A DNA stretch of 59,307 nucleotides from an uncultured Pelagibacteraceae bacterium (GTDB lineage: Bacteria > Pseudomonadota > Alphaproteobacteria > Pelagibacterales > Pelagibacteraceae), in contig CACHGH010000006.1 of the NCBI GenBank assembly GCA_902579215.1, forward strand, positions 1 through 59,307, in the 5' to 3' direction. The position numbers and the translations under genes are program-made. The notes beneath the pieces are model-generated. The model did not search any database, was not told the origin of the DNA, and worked only from the letters and a program-made list of their open reading frames with translations. The first letter of the stretch is position 1. Each line of letters opens with the position of its first letter. Positions 53,405 to 59,307 of the stretch are shown here, piece after piece.

Positions 53405-54583
53405 ATGAAAAAAAAAAAGAAAAAAGCTGTTAAAGTAAAAAAAAAAAAAATAACAACGAAAAAAAAATTATATAAAGTAAAAAATAAGAAAAAAAAATAT
53501 TTTAATCGAAGAAAAACAATAAAAAAAATAATCAGAAGAAAGAAAAAGAAAAATTTAAATGCTCAAATATCCCAAGGCAAGAAAAATAGCCTAATTTATA
53601 AAATAATTAAATTTCAAGAGAAATTTAAGTTTAATTTCAAGATCAAAATAAACTTTAACTTAGATCAGAAAATAAAAAGCTTCTTTGATAAAATTGAAAA
53701 TAAAATTAGAGAATACAAAGATATAAAAGCAGAAGAAAAAAAAAGAATAAAAATAGAAGAACAAGAAAAGGCGAGACAAGAAAAAGTTGAACTTGCAAAA
53801 CAAAAAGAAGAAGAAGAAAAGCTAAAAATTAAGCTTAAAGAAAAAGCTTTAAAAGAAGAAATCAAACTAGAAAAAGAAAGATCAAGAGATATAAAATTGT
53901 TTTTAAGGCAAGAACAGGCAATTGTTAGAAAAGAACAAGCAGAAAAGCAAAAGCAATTTTTACAACAATTAAAGTTAGATAGGCAAATTGAAAAATTTAG
54001 AATTAGAGAACTTAAAGAGCTAGAAAAATTGGAAAGAATTTCTTTGAGGGAAAAAAGAGAAGATTATTCTGGTCTTCAAGAGAGAATAGAAAAATTAAAA
54101 GAAAAATATAGAATTATAAGGGATCAAAAAATTAGAGAAAGAGTGGAAGCTCTTGGAGTTCAAATTCAAGAAGGTGATGATCGAGAAACTCTACTAAGAA
54201 AAGAGAAAGAATATACTATAGCTAGGCAAAGAATTGAGCTTTCTTTAGAAAGTTTTTATAGAAGTGCTAGTAGCTTGGTATTTCAGCTTAACAAAAGACA
54301 CATTACAAGACATATGTCGATTTTTAGATGTTTAGATAGAAGATTTGAAACTGGTGAAATTTTTATTAAATGGGATGAATCGAAAGACGATGAGTGGCTT
54401 ATTTTAATTTATATCAAAGATAATTCTCCTGAAGAGGGTATAGTAATCGAAGATAAATCTAATCCAGAAAAAAATTTATCTCATGAATTTAAGCCAAGTG
54501 AAATTTTTAAAGCATCAGATCTTATGGTTGATTCATTAACACAGTTATTAGCTAGAGAAAGAGCTAAAAAAGAAAGTAATTAG
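53405..54583 (+). CDS. Lysine-rich coiled-coil protein of unknown function
   Basis: Not recognised. The 392 residues have three parts. Residues 1 to about 55 are almost only Lys and Arg (MKKKKKKAVKVKKKK), like a histone-H1 tail. About 85-285 is a continuous charged coiled coil rich in Glu, Lys and Gln. The last 110 or so look globular (LESFYRSASSLVFQLNKRH, GEIFIKWDESKDDEWLILIY, FKASDLMVDSLTQLL). No signal peptide or membrane segment. It follows cfa by 32 bases and converges on the ScfR-type regulator with a two-base gap. The first codons contain A11 and A14 runs. Nucleic-acid binding by the tail is a guess. Confidence 0.75.
   Translation: MKKKKKKAVKVKKKKITTKKKLYKVKNKKKKYFNRRKTIKKIIRRKKKKNLNAQISQGKKNSLIYKIIKFQEKFKFNFKIKINFNLDQKIKSFFDKIENKIREYKDIKAEEKKRIKIEEQEKARQEKVELAKQKEEEEKLKIKLKEKALKEEIKLEKERSRDIKLFLRQEQAIVRKEQAEKQKQFLQQLKLDRQIEKFRIRELKELEKLERISLREKREDYSGLQERIEKLKEKYRIIRDQKIRERVEALGVQIQEGDDRETLLRKEKEYTIARQRIELSLESFYRSASSLVFQLNKRHITRHMSIFRCLDRRFETGEIFIKWDESKDDEWLILIYIKDNSPEEGIVIEDKSNPEKNLSHEFKPSEIFKASDLMVDSLTQLLARERAKKESN
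53408..53450 (+). repeat. Long A tracts (A11 and A14) at the start of a coding region
   Basis: A11 at 53408-53418 and A14 at 53437-53450 fall in codons 2-5 and 11-16 of the lysine-rich gene. Runs of this length are prone to slippage. The reading frame is intact in this sequence. Confidence 0.85.
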
Positions 54584-54585
54584 AA

Positions 54586-56004
54586 TTAACCATTAACAAA
54601 AATTGATACTCCTCTTTGATTGATATTTACATCATAGTTTTGAGTGTCAGGTGGAAAGGCTCTTTGACTGCAATCTAGTCGATCACATTTTCTACAAGAT
54701 ACTCCAATTTTTGACTCACTTTTTTCATCATTTAAGTTTAGTCCATCTGCATAAACAAAATCTTTAGCATGCTTAATTTGACATCCTAAACCAATCGAAA
54801 GCAAACCTTTCTCTTCTCCGTATTTTGAAATTCCTTTCTCTACAGTTCTTGCAATACAGACATATTTTTCACCATCAGTCATTTTACTCACTGCAGCACT
54901 AATTTTACCTGGATTCGAAAATGCACTATAGACATTCCACTTCGGACAAGCACCACTAAGTCTGGGCAGCTCAATACCTGAAAGTGAAAATCTTTTTGAA
55001 ACATTTCCACTTCTGTCAACTCTAATCATATGTAAAGGTATACCTCTTAATTTTGGATCTGGGTTATTAAGACAAGTAACTCTATGGCACACTTGTTCAA
55101 AAGAAACAGCAAACGTAGATTGTAAAAGTTCTAAATCATATCTATGTTTTTTTACACATTCATGAAAAAAAGTTTCATAAGGCATCATTATTGCAGCACC
55201 CGTATAATTTAGTAATGCAACTTTGGAAACTTTTCTACTCGTATCAGAAGGAAAAGAAAAATCGTCTAAATATTCTTCAATTATTTCATCTGCTTCTAAC
55301 TGGGAAACTAATGCAGCAGTGAATAATTTTTTTGTTTCGAGATTTAATAAATCAGATAAATGAAATTCACGTTTGTCAGGATAAAAAATTTTTGAAAATG
55401 GTTTGTTTTCTTGCGGAAGTATATCTTTGACATTTATTTGATGTTTTTCTTTCAAATAGTTGCAAAGAGACAGATATCTGGTTCTATTATTTAATTTTAC
55501 TTTTTCGGAAATTTCTGTTGCGAATTTTTCAAGCTTAGGAAAATAATTTTCAAATTTTTGAATAAAGTCTGATACAATTTCTCCTGGAAAAGTTGTTCCC
55601 CCTTCATATATTTTTTTTTCTATATTTTGTCCTAACTCATGTTCTTTATTTTTGTGATCAATTCCAAGTTTCACTAATGCTTTGGCAATTTTGGGGTTTA
55701 ATCTAACTATCTCTTGAACTTCATCTGAACGAATATCCAAGTCTTCTAACAATGATATTTTTACAATTTCTTGAGTTCTTGTTTCGAGATCTGGGTCGGT
55801 TCTTTTTGTTAAATCTTCCTTTTGCAATTCTAATAAATCCTGGATTCTTAATAATAAATCCCCATCTGGCTTTCTTTGATTGGACTCAATTAAAGAAAGG
55901 TATGCGGGAGTTATGCCAAGGTCTTTAGCAAGAGTTATAGCTTTAATATTTTTATTTTGTCTTTTAGCCCTTATTATTTGACCATAATTGTATATTTTAC
56001 GCAT
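54586..56004 (-). CDS. ScfR-type XRE regulator (short-chain fatty acyl regulator)
   Basis: Transcription regulator of the ScfR/RamB type that controls acetate or propionate metabolism. The 472 residues have an N-terminal Cro-type helix-turn-helix (IRAKRQNKNIKAITLAKDLG, PAYLSLIESNQRKPDG). An IrrE-like middle follows (AALVSQLEADEIIEE, HECVKKHRYDLELLQSTFAVS). The C-terminal domain carries conserved cysteines (SCRKCDRLDCSQRAFPPD). It is divergent from aceA, its probable target, with palindromic repeats between them that also sit ahead of its own start. Confidence 0.88.
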   Translation of the reverse strand: MRKIYNYGQIIRAKRQNKNIKAITLAKDLGITPAYLSLIESNQRKPDGDLLLRIQDLLELQKEDLTKRTDPDLETRTQEIVKISLLEDLDIRSDEVQEIVRLNPKIAKALVKLGIDHKNKEHELGQNIEKKIYEGGTTFPGEIVSDFIQKFENYFPKLEKFATEISEKVKLNNRTRYLSLCNYLKEKHQINVKDILPQENKPFSKIFYPDKREFHLSDLLNLETKKLFTAALVSQLEADEIIEEYLDDFSFPSDTSRKVSKVALLNYTGAAIMMPYETFFHECVKKHRYDLELLQSTFAVSFEQVCHRVTCLNNPDPKLRGIPLHMIRVDRSGNVSKRFSLSGIELPRLSGACPKWNVYSAFSNPGKISAAVSKMTDGEKYVCIARTVEKGISKYGEEKGLLSIGLGCQIKHAKDFVYADGLNLNDEKSESKIGVSCRKCDRLDCSQRAFPPDTQNYDVNINQRGVSIFVNG

Positions 56005-56016
56005 AATTAACTATTA

Positions 56017-56032
56017 GTTAATATTTTGTTAA
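56017..56032. repeat. Direct copy of the aceA-region operator half-site
   Basis: GTTAATATTTTGTTAA occurs here and again at 56089-56104. This copy lies 13 bases before the regulator start and may serve autoregulation. A looser related stretch, AGTTAATAATTTAA, lies between the two. Confidence 0.6.
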
Positions 56033-56081
56033 TTTTCAGTTAATAATTTAATCAATTTATCAATTAATATCAATAAAAATC

Positions 56082-56111
56082 TTTACTTGTTAATATTTTG
56101 TTAATATTAAC
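56082..56111 (+). promoter_or_regulatory. Predicted promoter overlapped by a 23-bp palindromic operator
   Basis: The palindrome GTTAATATT, TTGTT, AATATTAAC (56089-56111) has perfect nine-base arms. It covers the spacer and -10 box of a candidate promoter: TTTACT (56082-56087), 17 bases, TATTAA (56105-56110). Binding of a regulator there should block initiation, which would fall near 56117. Confidence 0.6.
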
Positions 56112-56116
56112 ACTTC

Positions 56117-56233
56117 ATGAGAAATTTAATAAATCCTGAAGATAGAAGTAAACCTTCAAACTGTGTATCTCATCATGACGATATCTGCTTTTCAGATCAG
56201 AATTACAGTGAAGATCAAGAAGACCAGGATTAG
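56117..56233 (+). CDS. Possible 38-residue Cys/His peptide upstream of aceA
   Basis: An ATG at 56117 opens 38 codons: MRNLINPEDRSKPSNC, then VSHHDDIC and an acidic tail ending EDQEDQD. The cysteines and histidines are spaced C-X2-H-H-X3-C, which could bind a metal. The start coincides with the predicted transcription start, so translation would be leaderless. It lies 44 bases before aceA. No family is recognised. It could be a short regulatory leader peptide, a real metal-binding microprotein, or a chance frame in an untranslated leader. Confidence 0.35.
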   Translation: MRNLINPEDRSKPSNCVSHHDDICFSDQNYSEDQEDQD

Positions 56234-56277
56234 TTAAATTACTCATCTTCATAATTCAAATAAACAGGTTAAGTTAA

Positions 56278-57552
56278 ATGACAAAATCTAATGTATCTTA
56301 CGAACTTAAAAGATTTTCAGGCATTAAAAGAGATTATACAGAAAAAGAAGTTGAGAGACTTAGAGGATCGATAAAAATTCATTATTCTATTTGTGAACTT
56401 CAATCAAAAAAATTATGGACTCTCTTAAATACTGAGCCATTTGTAAATACACTTGGTTCTCTATCTGGAAATCATTCGGTACAACATGCTAAAGCAGGGT
56501 TAAAAGCAATTTATGTTAGTGGATGGCAGGTAGCAGCTGATGCAAATACAGCTGGCGAAATGTATCCTGATCAATCACTTTATCCCTTTGACAGTGCCCC
56601 AAAATTAGTTGACTCCATCAACAATGCCCTCATTAGAGCTGATCAGATACAGCATATGGAACTTAAAGATGGAGAAATGAAAGCAGAAAATAAAGTTGAT
56701 TACATGTTGCCAATTATTGCTGATGGTGAAGCAGGTTTCGGGGGACCTCTTAACGTTTTTGAATTAACAAAAAAATTTATAAAGGCTGGTGCTGCAGGAG
56801 TTCATTTTGAAGATCAATTAGCAAGTGAAAAAAAATGTGGGCATATGGGTGGAAAAGTTTTAGTCCCAACAGGTACTGCTATTAAAAATCTTAAGGCAGC
56901 AAGGTTGGCTGCAGATATAGCAGATGTACCATTAATTATACTAGCTAGAACTGATGCTAATGCAGCAAAATTAATTACAAACGATCATGATGAGAATGAT
57001 AAACCTTTTTTAACTGGAGAAAGATCCCCTGAAGGTTTCTTTTATGTGAAAAGTGGAATCGAACAAGCTATATCAAGAGGCTTAGCTTATGCTCCATACG
57101 CTGATTTAATATGGTGCGAAACTGCTACTCCTAACCTTGAAGAAGCAAAAAAATTTGCAGAAGCAATACATAAAAAATTTCCAGGAAAATTACTTGCTTA
57201 TAATTGTTCCCCTTCTTTTAATTGGAAAAAGCATTTAACTGACCAAGAAATTTCTACCTTCCAAACGAAAATTGCAGAAATGGGTTATAAATTTCAATTT
57301 ATAACACTTGCTGGTTTCCACACACAAAATATTGCAGTTTTTGAGTTAGCTGAAAAATATAAATCTGAGGGTATGAGCGCTTATTCAAAAATTCAAGAAA
57401 AAGAATTTGCGAAAGAAAAAGATGGTTATACAAGCGTTAAACATCAGAGAGAAGTAGGCACTTCATACTTCGATGCAGTATCAAATACAATTAGTTCAGG
57501 AAAAAGTTCTACTACAGCCATGAAAGATTCAACAGAATCTGAACAATTTTAA
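56278..57552 (+). CDS. aceA: Isocitrate lyase
   Basis: Splits isocitrate into succinate and glyoxylate, the entry to the glyoxylate shunt for growth on two-carbon compounds and fatty acids. The 424 residues include [30 protein letters not shown], the catalytic loop [21 protein letters not shown] and [10 protein letters not shown]. Full length for the bacterial form. The regulator, operator and promoter upstream suggest control by an acyl-CoA-type signal. Malate synthase is not in the window. Its stop shares TTAA with the convergent TerB-DnaJ gene. Confidence 0.97.
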   Translation: MTKSNVSYELKRFSGIKRDYTEKEVERLRGSIKIHYSICELQSKKLWTLLNTEPFVNTLGSLSGNHSVQHAKAGLKAIYVSGWQVAADANTAGEMYPDQSLYPFDSAPKLVDSINNALIRADQIQHMELKDGEMKAENKVDYMLPIIADGEAGFGGPLNVFELTKKFIKAGAAGVHFEDQLASEKKCGHMGGKVLVPTGTAIKNLKAARLAADIADVPLIILARTDANAAKLITNDHDENDKPFLTGERSPEGFFYVKSGIEQAISRGLAYAPYADLIWCETATPNLEEAKKFAEAIHKKFPGKLLAYNCSPSFNWKKHLTDQEISTFQTKIAEMGYKFQFITLAGFHTQNIAVFELAEKYKSEGMSAYSKIQEKEFAKEKDGYTSVKHQREVGTSYFDAVSNTISSGKSSTTAMKDSTESEQF

Positions 57553-58274
57553 TTTGATTTTAGTTTTTGGATCTGATTCCATGCAGAGTTTATAGTTCTC
57601 ATTTTTTTTTTACTTTCTTCAATTACTTCTTTAGGTACACCTTTGCTAATTAATAGATCGGGGTGATGTTCCTTACTTAATTTAAGGTATTTTTTTCTAA
57701 TTGTTTGAAGATCATCTTCAGACTTACTTTCCAAGACAACATAAGGATTTAATTTATCAGAATTTTTTCTACTTTCTTTAATTGAGTTAAATTGATCAGA
57801 GCTTAAACCAAATATCTGAGCTATGTTACTAATCATTTTTAATTCAGATTGACTAACATCACCATCTGCTTCTGCGATATAAAATAAAATATTAACAACT
57901 TCCTCTAGAACATTTAAATTATTTTTATAAATTTGAGCTATTTGTTGCGCGTATGGTTCATATCCTGTCGACTCCTTTTTTGCTTGGTTGAAAATTTTAC
58001 CAACTTGATCTATTTCATGCTCAGGTATTTTAAGTTTATCTTTTACAGCTACCAACTCTTCTTTGCTAACATTGCCATCTGCCTTACTTAATTTTGCTGA
58101 TAGAACAATTAGAGATAAAGCAAAAATCTGTTGAGATTGTGCAAATGATCTAAATCCAGCTCCAGATCTTGCTCTAGATATTTTTCCACCAATAAGAGAG
58201 CCTAAGAGCATTCCAAAAGGTCCCCCAAGTGAAAATCCTACCATTCCACCAATTAAACTTCCCCAGATAGACAT
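57549..58274 (-). CDS. TerB-DnaJ protein, DjlA-like
   Basis: J-domain co-chaperone with an N-terminal glycine-rich membrane segment ([18 protein letters not shown]). A TerB domain with acidic metal-binding turns follows ([30 protein letters not shown]), then a C-terminal J domain with HPD in [13 protein letters not shown]. This domain order over 241 residues matches DjlA. It probably stimulates DnaK at the inner membrane. Convergent with aceA and divergent from a small membrane protein gene across 32 bases. Confidence 0.88.
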   Translation of the reverse strand: MSIWGSLIGGMVGFSLGGPFGMLLGSLIGGKISRARSGAGFRSFAQSQQIFALSLIVLSAKLSKADGNVSKEELVAVKDKLKIPEHEIDQVGKIFNQAKKESTGYEPYAQQIAQIYKNNLNVLEEVVNILFYIAEADGDVSQSELKMISNIAQIFGLSSDQFNSIKESRKNSDKLNPYVVLESKSEDDLQTIRKKYLKLSKEHHPDLLISKGVPKEVIEESKKKMRTINSAWNQIQKLKSN

Positions 58275-58306
58275 ATGATTAAATTTAAATATAATTTAAT
58301 TTTTTT

Positions 58307-58600
58307 ATGTTAACAACAACTATAGTTCTTATAACTTTGTTTTTCATTTATAAGTGGTCTGTATCTTGGATCGAGTATTATAATCAACTTGATCAAAGAT
58401 TTGGCATGTCCATTTGGAGATACAGCTACGATTATCAAGTAATTGGAAAAAGAGATATTTCAATTTTAGACGATAAAGAATTTGTCTTGCTTAGAAGAAA
58501 AAGAAATAGAGCAGTTACTTTTATGTACTTTATTTTCTTTTTATCATTTATTGTTTTTATGTCTTTTATGAATCAAATTCTAATAAGAATAATAAATTAA
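58307..58600 (+). CDS. Small membrane protein of unknown function
   Basis: Not recognised. The 97 residues have one hydrophobic segment at each end (TTTIVLITLFFIYKWSVSW and FMYFIFFLSFIVFMSFM) with a hydrophilic middle containing RFGMSIWRYSYDYQVIGKRD, so it is probably a two-helix inner-membrane hairpin. A TATAAT box lies about 20 bases before the ATG. It converges with the DUF3108-like gene, 11 bases apart. Confidence 0.6.
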   Translation: MLTTTIVLITLFFIYKWSVSWIEYYNQLDQRFGMSIWRYSYDYQVIGKRDISILDDKEFVLLRRKRNRAVTFMYFIFFLSFIVFMSFMNQILIRIIN

Positions 58601-58611
58601 AGTTAAGATTC

Positions 58612-59298
58612 CTAATTTATTTTATAATCCTTTAATCTATATTCCCATTGACCCATTCTTTTATATTTCACTTTTAATATTAGATTGTTTTTTTTATCTA
58701 TCCAGATATCAAAATTCAATTTTTTATTATCTGGTAAATTTTCATCTTTAGATTTTAATTTATAACGATCAGTTAAATATGTTTTTCCATAAAGTTTTAT
58801 ACTTTCTTCACCTACATATTTGACTATTTGATCTTTTACACTACCTGATAAAGGACTTATCTGTTGTTTTGCATTTAAAATATTATGATTCCACCAATTT
58901 CCTATTATGCAATCTATATTTGCTTCACCTTTGTAAGACGATCCATCTATAATAAATTTATTTTTTGATTCATCCAAAAGTAAATTTACATATTTCTCTT
59001 TATTATTTTGAAATGTTGTTGATTTAAAAAAAATTAATTGATCTCCTTTAAATTTTTCAATCGCTTCGCTTAATATAGAAAAAATAGTTGCTCCTAAAAG
59101 TTCCACTTTAAACTGAGTATAATTCCTAACAGTCATCAAATTATTTTGATGCTCAAAAAAATAATTGCTATAGCCTATCAACTCATTATTTCTAAAGACT
59201 TCCATTTCAATTTTGACTATACCTTTATAATGTGTTGAATGTGACTGAGCAGGCGAAGAGAAAAAAAAAATTATTAATATATAAAAGATTTTTTTCAT
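58612..59298 (-). CDS. Periplasmic DUF6134/DUF3108-like protein
   Basis: Secreted protein of unknown function. The 228 residues begin with a signal peptide (KKIFYILIIFFFSSPAQS). The rest is a beta-rich domain: YKGIVKIEMEVFRNNELIGY, ATIFSILSEAIEKFKG, CIIGNWWNHNIL, and an end WEYRLKDYKIN. This resembles the DUF6134/DUF3108 group of envelope proteins, predicted to bind lipophilic material, though the match is by eye. The ATG lies nine bases from the window edge, and its promoter is outside. Confidence 0.65.
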   Translation of the reverse strand: MKKIFYILIIFFFSSPAQSHSTHYKGIVKIEMEVFRNNELIGYSNYFFEHQNNLMTVRNYTQFKVELLGATIFSILSEAIEKFKGDQLIFFKSTTFQNNKEKYVNLLLDESKNKFIIDGSSYKGEANIDCIIGNWWNHNILNAKQQISPLSGSVKDQIVKYVGEESIKLYGKTYLTDRYKLKSKDENLPDNKKLNFDIWIDKKNNLILKVKYKRMGQWEYRLKDYKIN

Positions 59299-59307
59299 TT
59301 ATCCCAA

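Noticed and set aside
1-59307. tRNA and rRNA genes, CRISPR arrays, insertion sequences, phage genes and a replication origin
   Set aside because: No gap is long enough for most of these, no repeated spacers or terminal inverted repeats were noticed, and no transposase, integrase or Cas motif occurs in the reading frames.

Overview
The window reads as a piece of a free-living marine alphaproteobacterium of the SAR11 clade (Pelagibacterales). The base composition is very AT-rich, genes are packed with gaps of a few bases or short overlaps, and proteins are rich in Lys, Ile and Asn. Several genes have an alphaproteobacterial flavour: the ChvI/ChvG and ActR regulators, class I lysyl-tRNA synthetase, the zeta-type ATPase inhibitor, and a SAM-II riboswitch in front of metX. 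No tRNA, rRNA, insertion sequence, phage gene or CRISPR array was seen. The placement rests on gene content and style, not on a marker-gene tree.

Layout. 1-3.7 kb: proline synthesis (proA, cut by the window edge; proB, apparently frameshifted in an A8 run) with obg, rpmA and rplU. 3.7-8.3 kb: gloB-metW-metX under a SAM-II riboswitch, divergent from hisC-tyrA. 8.3-11.8 kb: an NlpC/P60 peptidase, an AmpG-like permease and TrkH. 11.9-15.4 kb: lysK, pyrD, rpmB and a queuosine-precursor transporter. 15.4-18.5 kb: a three-gene polyamine operon (basic amino acid decarboxylase, deoxyhypusine-synthase-like protein, agmatinase-like ureohydrolase). 18.6-25.8 kb: actR, bioY, an ABC ATPase, polA and chvI-chvG. 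25.9-31 kb: ahcY-tsaE-amgK-murU, gpmA, the zeta inhibitor and a lipoprotein lysozyme-fold protein. 31-36.3 kb: an RND pump with an unusual adaptor, a rhodanese and msrA. 36.3-38.7 kb: a DMT exporter, an AlkA-like glycosylase and a GT17 glycosyltransferase. 38.7-46.6 kb: a purine-to-allantoin gene cluster. 46.8-51.2 kb: a lipoprotein, Hsp20, an S9 peptidase, a DnaJ protein and a GT9 glycosyltransferase. 51.3-54.6 kb: a DapA-family protein, a Cfa-type methyltransferase and a lysine-rich coiled-coil protein. 54.6-59.3 kb: the ScfR-type regulator and aceA, then a TerB-DnaJ protein and two small envelope proteins.

How the genes work together. The purine cluster spells out guanine to xanthine (guaD), xanthine to urate (xdhAB), urate to hydroxyisourate (a PuuD-like membrane protein), then to OHCU (uraH) and allantoin (uraD), with a permease and a phosphoribosyltransferase for uptake and salvage. 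AmpG-like, NlpC/P60, AmgK, MurU and the lysozyme-like lipoprotein suggest peptidoglycan turnover and recycling. The ScfR-type regulator faces aceA across a gap holding a 23-bp palindrome that overlaps a predicted promoter.

The points most worth a second look are: the proB frameshift; an RND adaptor without the alpha-hairpin; a PuuD-like protein without its cytochrome c domain; the polyamine operon with a deoxyhypusine-synthase homologue; a possible 38-residue Cys/His peptide gene between the regulator and aceA; A11 and A14 tracts at the start of a lysine-rich unknown gene; and repeated signs of leaderless transcripts and of convergent genes sharing a TTAA stop.
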